A stretch of 64,000 nucleotides of DNA from Novosphingobium resinovorum (GCF_027922145.1 NZ_BSFC01000019.1:256579-320578); one strand, 5' to 3'. Shown: positions 22,394-31,910, counted from the stretch's first letter. Numbers and translations: made by a program. Notes: a model not told the origin generated them from the letters alone.

Positions 22394-22717
22394 TCAAGCA
22401 GGCAGCGGCAATCCGCCCAGCCCTGCCAGCGTTCCCGGCGCTCCGGCATCGCAGCGCCAGCCGAGCACGGCGGGCGCTTCGTAAGGGTGCCGTTGCGCCA
22501 CCCGGGCGACGGCAGCATCCAGCAGTTCCGCCCGGGTCTTGAACAGCACCCCGACCTCGCGCGACGTCCCGCGTTCGCCGTTCCAGACGAAGACGCTGAC
22601 AATACCGGGCACGATGTTCGCGCAGGCCGCCAGCGATTCGTGGAGCATGGCGTCGATCACCTCCAGCGCCGCGTCCTCGTCGGGGAACGGGCACCAGACG
22701 AGCGCACCGCCTGTCAT
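22394..22717 (-). CDS. cutA: Divalent-cation tolerance protein CutA
   Basis: A trimeric CutA1 protein of 107 aa. The conserved core is ACANIVPGIVSVFVWNGE, then EVGVLFKTRAELL and the signature HPYEAPAVLGW. The start at 22717 overlaps the cox15 stop by four bases (ATGA), so it is translationally coupled to cox15. The family is linked to copper tolerance, but its biochemical role is unsettled. The same frame stays open far upstream through cox15 in shadow, which is not coding. Confidence 0.9.
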   Translation of the reverse strand: MTGGALVWCPFPDEDAALEVIDAMLHESLAACANIVPGIVSVFVWNGERGTSREVGVLFKTRAELLDAAVARVAQRHPYEAPAVLGWRCDAGAPGTLAGLGGLPLPA

Positions 22718-23784
22718 CCCCGGCGACCGAGGGCATGCGCGCCCCACACCGTCGCGGCGACCAGCAGTGCACCGCAAAGCTGGTGCGCCACGGCGATCCA
22801 CAAGGTCACGCCGGACCACACCGTGAAGATGCCCAGCAGCACCTGCGTCCCGAACGCACAGTGCACCGCGACCGAGACTAGCCGCTCGTGCTTCGCCTTG
22901 AGCCTGCGGCCCATGACGACGAGCACCACGACGATGGCCCAGGCCCACCAGCGGTGAATGAAGTGCGTGAGGTAGGGATCGTTGACCAGCGAGGAGAAGA
23001 ACCCGCGCGCCCAATCGACGCCTTCGGGGAAGAAGCTGCCCTGCATCAGCGGCCAGGCGTCCCAACTCCACCAGCCGGCGCCGGCGATGTAACCGGCACG
23101 CAGGCCCGCCACCATCGCGCCCATGAACAGTTGCAGCGCCAGCATGCCCAGCGCCAGGGCGCCGAAGCGGGTCAGCCGCGCGCGCTGCTCTCCCCGCTCC
23201 ATCGCCTTGAGGTCCAGCGCGGTCCAGACGAGCCCGCCCAGCGTGAAAAGCGCCACCAGCAAGTGCGCGGCGAGGCGAAAGTGACTCACCCGGTCGAGCG
23301 CCTCGGCGCTGAGGCCGGAGGAGACCATCCACCAGCCGACGACGCCCTGCAGGCCGCCCAGCGCCAACAGCGCCAGCAGGCGCGGCTTGTAGCCGCCGGG
23401 AATCGTGCGCTTGTACCAGAACCACGCCAGCGGAACCGCGAAGACGAGGCCGATCGTGCGCGCCAGAAGACGGTGGAACCATTCCCAGAAGTAGATGAAC
23501 TTGTACTGCGCCAGCGTCATGCCTGCCGGGCCATTGACGTCGAGATACTGCGGGATCTGCTTGTAGCGAGCGAACTCGGCCTGCCACTGAGCGTCGGTGA
23601 GCGGCGGGATGGCGCCGGTCAGCGGCTTCCATTGCGTGATGGAAAGGCCCGACTCGGTGAGCCGGGTGATCCCGCCGACCGCGACGATCAGCACCACCAG
23701 CACCGCAACACTCAGGAGCCAGCGCACCATCGGGGCGATATCATCACTTGTCCCGATGATCGGGCGACCGTCGTTCACTCTCAT
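22714..23784 (-). CDS. ctaA: Heme A synthase (COX15/CtaA)
   Basis: A membrane enzyme of 356 aa oxidising the C8 methyl of heme O to give heme A for aa3 oxidases. It has about eight hydrophobic helices and four heme-ligand histidines in conserved settings: FWEWFHRLLAR, SHFRLAAHLL, THFIHRWWAW and AVAHQLCGALL. The N-terminal motif GGITRLTESGLSITQWKP is diagnostic of the alphaproteobacterial/mitochondrial COX15 type. ATG 23784 (MRVNDGRP) is preferred over 23859, because the extra residues are basic and unconserved. Confidence 0.95.
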   Translation of the reverse strand: MRVNDGRPIIGTSDDIAPMVRWLLSVAVLVVLIVAVGGITRLTESGLSITQWKPLTGAIPPLTDAQWQAEFARYKQIPQYLDVNGPAGMTLAQYKFIYFWEWFHRLLARTIGLVFAVPLAWFWYKRTIPGGYKPRLLALLALGGLQGVVGWWMVSSGLSAEALDRVSHFRLAAHLLVALFTLGGLVWTALDLKAMERGEQRARLTRFGALALGMLALQLFMGAMVAGLRAGYIAGAGWWSWDAWPLMQGSFFPEGVDWARGFFSSLVNDPYLTHFIHRWWAWAIVVVLVVMGRRLKAKHERLVSVAVHCAFGTQVLLGIFTVWSGVTLWIAVAHQLCGALLVAATVWGAHALGRRG

Positions 23785-23908
23785 GCGTCTGCTTCTTCCG
23801 TCATGCGGGCGATTCCTGCGATTTTGCGGGCATTTGCGCAAGAGGGCGTTCGACGGCACGTGTTTTCGACGAGTCCTGCGTGAAAATTTTGCGTCCGGCC
23901 CTTGCGAA

Positions 23909-23925
23909 ATGATACAACGTTACAT
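23909..23925. promoter_or_regulatory. Imperfect palindrome upstream of the MerC-thiS-thiG run
   Basis: ATGATAC and GTTACAT arms flank a 3-base centre (AAC), 13 bases before the MerC start. The form resembles Fur/Zur-type metal boxes, but this is a resemblance only. Confidence 0.3.
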
Positions 23926-23937
23926 AGATGGCTGCCC

Positions 23938-24309
23938 ATGCGTACTGCCCTTCTTGCGATTCGTAACCGCCTCGACCGTGCCGGAATCATCCTGAGCGGG
24001 CTGTGTGCGGTGCATTGCATCCTGGGCGTCGTGCTTGTCGGCGTGCTGGGACTGGGCGGCGAAGCGCTTCTTTCGCCCAGTATCCACCGCATCGGACTGG
24101 CGATGGCTCTGGTCGTGGGCATCATTTCGCTCGGCTTCGGCGTGCTGCGCCACGGGCGGGTCGCGCCGCTGGCGATCGGTGCTTCGGGCCTGACGTTGAT
24201 GGGCATCGCCCTCCTCGTCGATCACGGGATCGAGGAGACCGTGCTGACGATCGCAGGCGTCAGCCTCGTCGCCTTCGCGCACATTCGGAACTTGCACGGC
24301 GCCTGTTGA
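23938..24309 (+). CDS. MerC-domain membrane protein
   Basis: A 123-aa integral membrane protein with four helices. The MerC hallmark CAVHC sits at the end of the first helix (GIILSGLCAVHCILGVVLVG). MerC proteins move mercury or other soft metals; sphingomonad members outside mer operons probably handle another metal. ATG 23938 is preferred over an in-frame TTG at 23902. thiS starts 17 bases downstream, so it may be co-transcribed with thiamine genes, which is unusual. Confidence 0.8.
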   Translation: MRTALLAIRNRLDRAGIILSGLCAVHCILGVVLVGVLGLGGEALLSPSIHRIGLAMALVVGIISLGFGVLRHGRVAPLAIGASGLTLMGIALLVDHGIEETVLTIAGVSLVAFAHIRNLHGAC

Positions 24310-24326
24310 GCGCTATTCGGCAAGCC

Positions 24327-24539
24327 ATGGCTGCCGAAATCCTGCTTACCGTGAATGGCGAACCGCGCCGCATTGCCGCCGGTTCCAGCATTGCCGACCT
24401 CGTCGCGCAGATCGGCCTCGACCCGAAGAAGGTCGCGGTCGAGCACAATGCCGAGATCGCGCCGCGCTCGACGCTTGCCGACGTGACCTTGTCCGAAGGC
24501 GATGTGCTGGAGATCGTCCACTTCGTCGGCGGCGGCTGA
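24327..24539 (+). CDS. thiS: Sulfur carrier protein ThiS
   Basis: A 70-aa ubiquitin-like protein. It begins ILLTVNGEPRRIAAGSSIADL and ends in the essential Gly-Gly (EIVHFVGGG), the site that becomes a thiocarboxylate to supply sulfur for the thiamine thiazole. It lies between the MerC gene and thiG with short gaps and is clearly in the same operon as thiG. Confidence 0.95.
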   Translation: MAAEILLTVNGEPRRIAAGSSIADLVAQIGLDPKKVAVEHNAEIAPRSTLADVTLSEGDVLEIVHFVGGG

Positions 24540-24596
24540 TCGGGCCGCCCTGCCCCCGCTTTTCCTGATTCACGCTTCCCCGAAAGGACGCGCTTC

Positions 24597-25379
24597 GTGA
24601 CCGATTTCCCCGCCGATACCTGGACTGTTGCCGGTCGTACTTTCACCTCGCGCCTGATCGTGGGCACGGGCAAGTACAAGGACTTCGCGCAGAACGCCGC
24701 CGCCGTGGAAGCCTCGGGCGCGGAAATCGTCACCGTCGCGGTGCGCCGTGTCAACGTGTCGGACCCCAAGGCGCCGATGCTGACCGACTTCATCGACCCG
24801 AAGAAGATTACCTACCTTCCCAACACCGCCGGCTGCTTTACGGCCGAAGACGCCATCCGCACTCTGCGCCTGGCGCGCGAGGCCGGCGGCTGGGATCTGG
24901 TGAAACTCGAAGTGCTGGGCGAGGCCCGCACGCTTTACCCCGACATGCGCGAAACGCTGAAGGCCACCGAAATCCTCGCGAACGAAGGCTTCCTGCCGAT
25001 GGTCTACTGCGTCGACGATCCGATCGCCGCCAAGCAGTTGGAAGAAGCGGGCGCCGTCGCGGTGATGCCGCTAGGCGCGCCGATCGGCTCGGGCCTCGGA
25101 ATCCAGAACAAGGTGACCGTGCGCCTCATCGTCGAGGGCGCCAAGGTGCCGGTGCTGGTCGACGCGGGCGTCGGCACCGCTTCGGAAGCCGCCGTGGCGA
25201 TGGAACTGGGCTGCGATGGCGTGCTGATGAACACCGCGATCGCCGAGGCGAAGGAGCCTGTCCGCATGGCCCGCGCCATGAAGCTGGCAGTCGAGGCCGG
25301 TCGCCACGCCTACCTCGCCGGTCGCATGGGCCAGCGCCGCTACGCCGATCCGTCGAGCCCCCTCGCCGGCCTCATCTGA
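24597..25379 (+). CDS. thiG: Thiazole synthase
   Basis: A TIM-barrel enzyme (260 aa) joining 1-deoxyxylulose-5-phosphate, ThiS thiocarboxylate and an iminoglycine source into the thiazole phosphate of thiamine. Conserved features are [15 protein letters not shown], the VRRVNVSD segment, [11 protein letters not shown] with the Schiff-base lysine, the phosphate loop [20 protein letters not shown], and the end [20 protein letters not shown] start at 24597. I saw no TPP riboswitch upstream of thiS. Confidence 0.97.
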   Translation: MTDFPADTWTVAGRTFTSRLIVGTGKYKDFAQNAAAVEASGAEIVTVAVRRVNVSDPKAPMLTDFIDPKKITYLPNTAGCFTAEDAIRTLRLAREAGGWDLVKLEVLGEARTLYPDMRETLKATEILANEGFLPMVYCVDDPIAAKQLEEAGAVAVMPLGAPIGSGLGIQNKVTVRLIVEGAKVPVLVDAGVGTASEAAVAMELGCDGVLMNTAIAEAKEPVRMARAMKLAVEAGRHAYLAGRMGQRRYADPSSPLAGLI

Positions 25380-25537
25380 GTGCCTCCGTACCGAAACGGG
25401 ACGGGCTTCCCACCTTTCCCGTTTCCGACGGCAAACTGCGCATACAAACCTTTGCATCGTAAACCGTCCAGAAAGGATGATCGTGGTTAAATCCGACTCG
25501 TGACGGGGATCTTCCCGACACATCAGGGACAATCACG

Positions 25538-26065
25538 ATGGCCCACACAGGTACGGCTAGTCTGACGATCAACGAGCTGCGCGAATTCGCCAGCTTCTCC
25601 CCCAGCGAGCAGCGCTATATCCGGCGCAGCCTCGATATCGGCCTCGGCCGCCAGGATGCCTTCAAGCTCTGGGCGCGCGACGAGGACGAACTGGCCTCGA
25701 TCCGAAAGCAGTACGTCGCCTATCAGGACCTCAAGGCCCTGCGCGCGATGCGGCCGGACGACTACAGCTTCGACGACGTCGACGCCTTCATGGGCAAGCT
25801 GGTGCGGATGGCCGCATTCGACCTCGCGCAGGAACGCCTGACGAGCTTCTCCGCCTTCCGCTTCCTCTACGAGCGCCTGCTAGGCGGCTGGGCACGGCCG
25901 TGGCTCCCGGGGGCCTTCTGCGGAGCCGCAGCACTGCCGCAGATCCGCCCTGACCGCCGCCGCACCCTGCTCCACTCGATCAGCGAAGCCGCCGCCACCG
26001 CGCCCGGCTGGTCCGACCGCGAGCCGAGCTTCTATCCCGAGTTCATCGAGAAGGAAGCCGCTTAA
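25538..26065 (+). CDS. Hypothetical cytoplasmic protein
   Basis: A 175-aa soluble, mostly helical protein that I do not recognise. The N terminus (SLTINELREFASFSPSEQRYIR) is regular and polar. The middle is acidic (RPDDYSFDDVDAF) and the end is PSFYPEFIEKEAA. It has no signal, membrane helix or metal motif. A typical start (ATG 25538) and coding-like codon use support it as a real gene. It is convergent with the zinc metallopeptidase, overlapping by four bases at the stops. Confidence 0.6.
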   Translation: MAHTGTASLTINELREFASFSPSEQRYIRRSLDIGLGRQDAFKLWARDEDELASIRKQYVAYQDLKALRAMRPDDYSFDDVDAFMGKLVRMAAFDLAQERLTSFSAFRFLYERLLGGWARPWLPGAFCGAAALPQIRPDRRRTLLHSISEAAATAPGWSDREPSFYPEFIEKEAA

Positions 26066-27168
26066 GCCGGTACCGGCTCGACGACAGAGCCCCCTGCCCG
26101 TGCCTTCGCCGCCAGGTTGTGGACGTAGTCCAGCTTGGCGACGATCGCGTCGGACAGATGGAAGGGGTAAAGATCCGGCTGCCCCATCGAGCGGTTGATC
26201 GCGTTCATCGCAAAGGAGAGCGGCCCCATCGCTTCGGTCAGCGCACGGGTGTCAGCCGTGTAGGGATTGAAATCCAGCTCCACTTCCAGCCCGACCTCGT
26301 CGCCCGGCAGCGGAGCCAGCGACAGGTCGAAACCGCCCGCCGTCGCCAGAACATCGACGATGTGCAGGTAATGCGCGAAGGTCTCTGCAAAATCCTCCCA
26401 CGGATGGGAGGTCGCGTAGAAGCTGACGAAAGCGTCGGTCCACACTTTCGACCCATCATCATTGTAGTGCGCCTGCAGCGCCTGTTGATAGTCGATCCGC
26501 TCATCACCGAATATCGTGCGGAAAGCCTCCAGTTCGGCCGGATCGGTCTCGACCAGCCGCGACCAGTAGTGGTGGCCCACTTCATGCCGAAAATGGCCGA
26601 GCAGGGTGCGATAGGGCTCGCCCATCGCATGGCGCATCCGCTCACGCTCGGCATCGTCGGCCTCGATCAGGTTGAGCGTGATGACGCCGCCGTCGTGACC
26701 GGTGAAGATTCGCGGACTGCCCGCCTGCTCCGCCGCCGCATCGTAGAGGAAATCGAAGGCGAGGCCCTGTGTTCCTGGACCTTCCTCGGCCTTGGTTTCC
26801 AGCGGGAGGCCCAGCCTCATCAGCGTGTGGAACAGCCGCCGCTTGGCCGCCTCGATCCTGCCCCAGCGCGGCGGCACCGAGGGTTCGGACAAGTCCGGGA
26901 TCGTGCGGTTGTGGCGGCAGGCGCGGCACATCGGCGTGGTGTCGTCGCTCGCCACCAGCCAGTTGCAGATCTGGTAGTCGTTGTTGTTGGCGCAGACGAC
27001 GACATCCGCCACCTCGCCTTGCGCATCGCGCCAGACAGTCGCGCCGTCGGCCAGGAAGCGGAAGCCGTCGATTTCGGGATCGTAGCCAAGGGTGGCCTGG
27101 CAGCCGGGGCAAACCCGGACTTCGAAATGATTCAGGCGGCGGCAGTTCGGGCAGGGGAAGGCACGCAT
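26062..27168 (-). CDS. Putative zinc-binding metallopeptidase with N-terminal zinc ribbon
   Basis: A 368-aa protein. The N-terminal zinc ribbon uses C6-C9 and C20-C23 (FPCPNC, VCPGCQ) plus a further CRAC near 81-84. The C-terminal half contains the gluzincin motif HEVGHHYW (195-202) and a downstream conserved segment SHPWEDFAETFAHYLHI that supplies the third ligand. This is the two-domain layout of the putative zinc-binding metallopeptidase family (PF15887-like, named from memory). No signal peptide, so probably cytoplasmic. Substrate unknown. Confidence 0.82.
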   Translation of the reverse strand: MRAFPCPNCRRLNHFEVRVCPGCQATLGYDPEIDGFRFLADGATVWRDAQGEVADVVVCANNNDYQICNWLVASDDTTPMCRACRHNRTIPDLSEPSVPPRWGRIEAAKRRLFHTLMRLGLPLETKAEEGPGTQGLAFDFLYDAAAEQAGSPRIFTGHDGGVITLNLIEADDAERERMRHAMGEPYRTLLGHFRHEVGHHYWSRLVETDPAELEAFRTIFGDERIDYQQALQAHYNDDGSKVWTDAFVSFYATSHPWEDFAETFAHYLHIVDVLATAGGFDLSLAPLPGDEVGLEVELDFNPYTADTRALTEAMGPLSFAMNAINRSMGQPDLYPFHLSDAIVAKLDYVHNLAAKARAGGSVVEPVPA

Positions 27169-27227
27169 GGCGCACTCGCTGTAATTGACGTTTGCCCCGT
27201 CAACGCAGGAAGCGCGCCACCGTTTCC

Positions 27228-29045
27228 TTACGCGCGATAAAGCGCGTCCAACCGAGTGCCGTACCGTTCCTTGAGCTTGTGCCGGCGGATCTTGAGACTC
27301 GGGGTCATCTCCTCGTTCTCGATCGAGAACGGCTCGTCGGCGAAGGCGTATTGACGCACCTTCTCGATCACCGAGAGGTCGGCGTTGACCCGGTCGATCG
27401 CATTGCGCAGCGCGGTGCGGAATGCCGGAAGCCCCTGCAGCTTGCGGAAATCGAAAGTCTCGCCGTTATCCCGTGCCCACTGCAGCGCCCAGTCGGCGTC
27501 GGGGACGATCAGGCCGACGATGTAGGGCTTGCGGTCACCGTAGACCATCGCCTGCGCGATCTCCGGCTGGAGCGTCAGCATCGATTCGACCTTCTGCGGA
27601 GAGACGTTGTCGCCCTTGTCGTTGACGATCATGTCCTTCTTGCGGTCGGTGATGGCAATGCGCCCGCGATCGTCGATATGGCCGATGTCGCCGGTATGGA
27701 GCCAGCCGTCCTTGAGCACGTTCGCCGTCGCCGCCTCGTTCTGCCAGTAACCCGACATCACGAGTTCCCCGCGCACGAGAATCTCGCCGTCCGCGGCGAT
27801 CCTGACCTCGACCCCGCGCATCGGCGGGCCGACGGTGTCGAACTTCACGCCTGCCGACGGGCGGTTGCAACTGATGATCGGCCCCGACTCGGTCTGGCCG
27901 TAGCCCTGCAACAGCGTCAGCCCCATCGCGTCGAAGAAGACGCCGATCTCCGGGTTGAGCGGCGCCCCGCCCGAGACCAGCGCCTTCATTCGCCCGCCGA
28001 AGCGGGCGCGGATCTTGGGCCGGAGGGTCCGCTCGATCACCAGATCGAGCGGATAGTCGAGCAGCCCGCGCTTGCCGTTCAGACGGCGCATGCCCCCGCC
28101 GATCGCCCAGTCCATGAGGCGGTTGGCGACGGCGCCCTGCTTCTCGATCTGCTTCATGATGCGGGTGCGCAGCACCTCGAACAGGCGCGGCACCACGACC
28201 ATCACGGTCGGGCGCACTTCCTCGATATTGGCGGCGAGCTTGTCGAGGCCTTCCGAATAATAGATCTGCCCGCCCAGCCCGATCGGCAGCCACTGGCCGC
28301 CGGTGTGCTCGTAAGCGTGGCTGAGCGGCAGGAACGAAAGGAAAATCTCGCGCTTGTCCGGCCCCCGATCCCAGCCGAAGTCCTGCTCGATGATTTGCGC
28401 GGCGCCCGCCACGTTGGACAGCAGCATGCCGTGATGCTGGCGCACCCCGCGCGGCGCGCCGCCGGTGCCGCTGGTGTAGATGATGCAGGCAAGGTCGGTA
28501 CGGCCGATGTCCGCGATCCGCCGATCGACCTCGGCGCGCGCCGAGGTGGCATCACCTTCGAGCAGTTCGTCCCAGATATGCGTTTCATAGGCCCCGCCCT
28601 GCATCGGCACGAGCGGCTCCATGCCGATGACCTGCCGGCACATGTCGGTCTGCACCACGGCCGGCAGCAGCGCCTTGCCCAGCTTCGCGGTCGAGACGAT
28701 CGCCGCTCGGGCGCCGGAATTCTCCAGAATGTGGATGTGATCGCGCGTCGTGTTGGTGGTGTAAGTCGGCACCGTCACGCAGCCCGCCGCCATGATCGCA
28801 AGGTCGGCAAGGCACCACTCGGGCCGGTTTTCCGAGACGATCAGCACGCGCTCGCCATCCTGCAGGCCCATGCGGCGCAGCGATGCGGCGATCAGGCATA
28901 CCCGGCGCGCCGCATCGGCCCAACTGATCGAGCGCCACTGGCCATCACGCTTGGCCCAAAGCATCGGCGCCTCGCCCAGCGCGTCGGCGCGGGCGAGGAA
29001 AAGCGACACGACGTTGGCGCTGCTATCGAAATCGGCAATGTCCAT
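27228..29045 (-). CDS. AMP-dependent long-chain acyl-CoA synthetase
   Basis: Activates fatty or aryl acids as acyl-AMP and then acyl-CoA. The 605-aa protein has the ANL fold. The P-loop is YTSGTGGAPRG at 190-200, where the usual TSGTTGxPKG has T replaced by G and K by R. The A5 motif GYGQTESGPIISC, A7 LHTGDIGHIDDRGRIAITDRKKD and the C-terminal lysine region are standard. The N-terminal ALGEAPMLW and FNLP-less ending match the FadD15/LACS clade. No operon partner; ggt follows in the same direction 73 bases away. Confidence 0.9.
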   Translation of the reverse strand: MDIADFDSSANVVSLFLARADALGEAPMLWAKRDGQWRSISWADAARRVCLIAASLRRMGLQDGERVLIVSENRPEWCLADLAIMAAGCVTVPTYTTNTTRDHIHILENSGARAAIVSTAKLGKALLPAVVQTDMCRQVIGMEPLVPMQGGAYETHIWDELLEGDATSARAEVDRRIADIGRTDLACIIYTSGTGGAPRGVRQHHGMLLSNVAGAAQIIEQDFGWDRGPDKREIFLSFLPLSHAYEHTGGQWLPIGLGGQIYYSEGLDKLAANIEEVRPTVMVVVPRLFEVLRTRIMKQIEKQGAVANRLMDWAIGGGMRRLNGKRGLLDYPLDLVIERTLRPKIRARFGGRMKALVSGGAPLNPEIGVFFDAMGLTLLQGYGQTESGPIISCNRPSAGVKFDTVGPPMRGVEVRIAADGEILVRGELVMSGYWQNEAATANVLKDGWLHTGDIGHIDDRGRIAITDRKKDMIVNDKGDNVSPQKVESMLTLQPEIAQAMVYGDRKPYIVGLIVPDADWALQWARDNGETFDFRKLQGLPAFRTALRNAIDRVNADLSVIEKVRQYAFADEPFSIENEEMTPSLKIRRHKLKERYGTRLDALYRA

Positions 29046-29118
29046 GGCGGCCCCCGGTGTATCCTCAAATCTTCTATCGTAGGCGAACGTCTAGGTGGGC
29101 TGGCGGGTTGCCACAAGC

Positions 29119-30852
29119 TTACTGCGAAACGGCGACACCTTCGGTGCGCGGATCGCCCGATCCCATCAGCTTGCCGTCCACCACCAGCACCCCGTTGGTC
29201 TTGAGCGGCATCTCCATCGCCCGGACCGATGTATGGCCGAGCGCCTGCAGCGCCGGTATCATCGCCTCCAGCGGCGAGCCCTTCTCGACGTTGATCGTAT
29301 CGGTCGGCGCGAAAAGCACGGGCAACGCCAGTGCCTTGTCCACCGGCAGCTTCCAGTCGAGCACGCCGACCAGCGCGCGGATGACCTGTACCGGGATCGT
29401 CGCCCCGCCTGCGGCGCCGACGACGAAAAGCAGCTTGCCGTCTGGGCCATAGACGATGGTGGGCGCCATCGAACTGCGCGGACGCTTGCCGCCCTCGACC
29501 CGGTTGGCGACGACCGCGCCGTCCTTTTCGGGCGCGAAGCTGAAATCGGTCAGTTCGTTGTTCAGGTAGAACCCGCCAACCATGATGCCCGAACCGAAAG
29601 CGCTTTCGATCGTCGAAGTCCACGAGACGACGTCGCCCTGCCTGTCGACGACGACGAAGTGCGAGGTGCCGTGTTCGGCATAATGCTTGCCGAGAGCCAG
29701 CTTCGGCGCCGGCAACCCGGCGCTCACGGTCGGCATCGTCCGATCGGCGGAGATCAGCGCCCCGCGCCGCTTGAGGTAAGCCGGATCGATCAGCGCCGCG
29801 ACCGGCACCTTCACGAAATCGGGATCGGCAAGGAACAGGTCGCGATCGGCATAAGCCAGCCGCTCGGATTCGGCGATGAGGTGCCAGGCGACCGGCGAGT
29901 CCGGCCCGAGCTTGCCGAGGTCGAAGCCCTCCAACTGGATCAGTGTCGCCAGCACCGTGGTCGCGCCCGAAGACGGCGGCCCCATGCTGCAGATCTTGTA
30001 GACCCGGTACTTCGCGCAGGTGCTCGGCCGCTCCTTCGCCGCGAAAGCGGCGATGTCCGCCTCGGTCATCCTGCCGTCCGCAGGGGTTTCGGCCGCGACC
30101 TTGGCGGCGATCTCCCGCGCGAGGTCCCCTTTGTAGAACCCTTCCGGCCCCTTGGCTGCGAGCATTTCCAGCGTGCTCGCCAGCGCCGGGTTGCGGATCG
30201 TCGTGCCGACGGGAAGCGGCTTGCCATCCGCGCCGTAGTAGATGCCTCGCGCCTGCGCATCATGGGCGCCGGTGTCGGGCTGCCGCGAGAGCGACTGGAA
30301 CCCACGCGGCGAGAGCATGAAGCCCTCGCGCGCAAGGTCGATCGCGGGCTGGAACAGCTCCGCCCACGGCAAGCGCCCGTGCTCGGCGTGAATCTTGGCG
30401 GCAAGCGCGAGGTTACCCGGCACGCCGACGCTGCGTCCGCCAATGACAGCGGTGCGGAACGGCAGCGGCTGGCCCGAGGCATCGAGGAAGCGCGCGGGCG
30501 TCGCAGTCTTCGGCGCAGTCTCGCGCCCGTCCCACGATTCGACCTCGCCTTTCTCGTTGCCGAGCATCAGGAAGCCGCCGCCGCCGATGCCCGAGCTTTG
30601 CGGCTCGACCACGGTTAGCGCCAGCATCGTCGCGATCGCCGCGTCGGTGGCGCTGCCGCCGCGGCGGAGAATCGAGGCCCCCGCCTCCGCCGCACGAGGA
30701 TCGGCAGCGCTGACCATACCGGCGTCGAAAACGGCAGGTCCGGTTACGGCAGGGCTGCTCGCAGTGGGTTGCGAAGGGATGGTCGCCGTCGTCGCGGCAC
30801 AACCAGAGAGGGCGAGCGAGGCAGTCAGCCCCAGGATCAGCTTTCCGGACAT
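29119..30852 (-). CDS. ggt: Gamma-glutamyltransferase, lipoprotein type
   Basis: Cleaves and transfers the gamma-glutamyl group of glutathione. The 577-aa precursor begins with a lipoprotein signal (LGLTASLALSGCAA). Autoprocessing would occur before the catalytic threonine of GTSHFVVVDRQGDVVSWT, around residue 395. The donor-site elements SSGATTVL and GSGIMVGGFYLNNELTDF are present. The C-terminal small subunit is the usual size. Location would be periplasmic or outer-membrane linked. Confidence 0.93.
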   Translation of the reverse strand: MSGKLILGLTASLALSGCAATTATIPSQPTASSPAVTGPAVFDAGMVSAADPRAAEAGASILRRGGSATDAAIATMLALTVVEPQSSGIGGGGFLMLGNEKGEVESWDGRETAPKTATPARFLDASGQPLPFRTAVIGGRSVGVPGNLALAAKIHAEHGRLPWAELFQPAIDLAREGFMLSPRGFQSLSRQPDTGAHDAQARGIYYGADGKPLPVGTTIRNPALASTLEMLAAKGPEGFYKGDLAREIAAKVAAETPADGRMTEADIAAFAAKERPSTCAKYRVYKICSMGPPSSGATTVLATLIQLEGFDLGKLGPDSPVAWHLIAESERLAYADRDLFLADPDFVKVPVAALIDPAYLKRRGALISADRTMPTVSAGLPAPKLALGKHYAEHGTSHFVVVDRQGDVVSWTSTIESAFGSGIMVGGFYLNNELTDFSFAPEKDGAVVANRVEGGKRPRSSMAPTIVYGPDGKLLFVVGAAGGATIPVQVIRALVGVLDWKLPVDKALALPVLFAPTDTINVEKGSPLEAMIPALQALGHTSVRAMEMPLKTNGVLVVDGKLMGSGDPRTEGVAVSQ

Positions 30853-30863
30853 TGCAGAAAGGC

Positions 30864-31910
30864 TTATTCGGTTCCAACCGCCTCTGCAATCGATGCGAAG
30901 CCATCGCGGCGCATCAGTTCGAGCAAGCCCTTGTTGATGGCCTTGGCGATGCCCGGCCCTTCGTAGACCATGGCGCTGTAAAGCTGGACGAGGCTCGCCC
31001 CCGCCCGGATGCGCGCCCAGGCGTCCGCCGCATTGGCGATTCCGCCCACGCCGACCAGCGGCACCGCGCCGCCGGTCGCCTTGCGGAAATCGCGCAGGCG
31101 CTGCTGCGCCAGATCACGCAGCGGCGCGCCGGAGAGGCCGCCGGTTTCTCCCTTGTGCTGCGAGGCCAGCGGTGGCCGCGAGATCGTGGTGTTGGACACG
31201 ATCAGCGCGCCCAACTGCTTGTCGATGGCGATTCGCGCGATGGCGTCGACGTCGGCAGGCAAGAGATCGGGTGCAACCTTGAGGAAGACCGGAGGCCGGT
31301 GGCCTGCGCCGCAAGCCTCGTCGCGCGAGTCGATCACCGCCTCGAGCAGCCCGGTCAACGCCGATTCGTCCTGCAGAGCGCGCAGACCCGGCGTGTTCGG
31401 ACTGGAGATATTGACCGCAAGATAGCCCGCCAGCGGCGCCATCAGCCGCGCCATGATCGCATAATCGTTGACGCGGTCGGTCGAATCCTTGTTCGCGCCG
31501 ATGTTGATGCCGACGACGCCCGGACGCTGCACACGCGCCTCCAGCCGGTAGACCGCGTCCTGCGCGCCGCCATTGTTGAAGCCCATCCGGTTGATGACCG
31601 CGCGGTCCTCGACCAGCCGGAACAGGCGCGGCTGCGGGTTGCCGGCCTGCGGTAGCGGGGTGATCGAACCGACTTCCGCAAACCCGAAGCCCAGGCCGAG
31701 CAGCGCGTCCGGCACTTCACCATCCTTGTCGAACCCGGCAGCCATGCCGACCGGACCGGGGAAGGCGATCCCCGCCACGGTGCTGGCCAAAGCCGAATCG
31801 GTGCGCGGCGCGCTGCCGGGGCCGGATAGCTTCAGGGCCTTGAGCGCAAGACCATGGGCCTTCTCGGCCTCGATTCGGAAAAGGGCGGGTCGGATGAGAG
31901 AATAGAGCAC
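30864..31910 (-). CDS. pyrD: Dihydroorotate dehydrogenase (quinone), class 2
   Basis: The fourth step of de novo UMP synthesis: it oxidises dihydroorotate and reduces quinone at the membrane. The 348-aa class 2 enzyme has an N-terminal membrane-associated helix pair (SLIRPALFRIEAEKAHGLALK), FMN-binding FPGPVGMAAGFDKDGE, the catalytic serine segment VNISSPNTPGLR, and VSNTTISRP. GTG start. ggt lies 11 bases downstream in the same direction. Confidence 0.96.
   Translation of the reverse strand: MLYSLIRPALFRIEAEKAHGLALKALKLSGPGSAPRTDSALASTVAGIAFPGPVGMAAGFDKDGEVPDALLGLGFGFAEVGSITPLPQAGNPQPRLFRLVEDRAVINRMGFNNGGAQDAVYRLEARVQRPGVVGINIGANKDSTDRVNDYAIMARLMAPLAGYLAVNISSPNTPGLRALQDESALTGLLEAVIDSRDEACGAGHRPPVFLKVAPDLLPADVDAIARIAIDKQLGALIVSNTTISRPPLASQHKGETGGLSGAPLRDLAQQRLRDFRKATGGAVPLVGVGGIANAADAWARIRAGASLVQLYSAMVYEGPGIAKAINKGLLELMRRDGFASIAEAVGTE

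Noticed and set aside
23902..23937. Longer MerC reading from TTG 23902
   Set aside because: It would place coding sequence across the palindrome and AT-rich promoter region; ATG 23938 fits the family length.
24200..24330. TPP riboswitch for thiS-thiG
   Set aside because: No CTGAGA/ACCTGA core was seen in front of thiS or before the MerC gene.
27192..29204. 670-codon open frame antisense to the acyl-CoA ligase
   Set aside because: Same shadow signature; the minus-strand gene has all ANL motifs.
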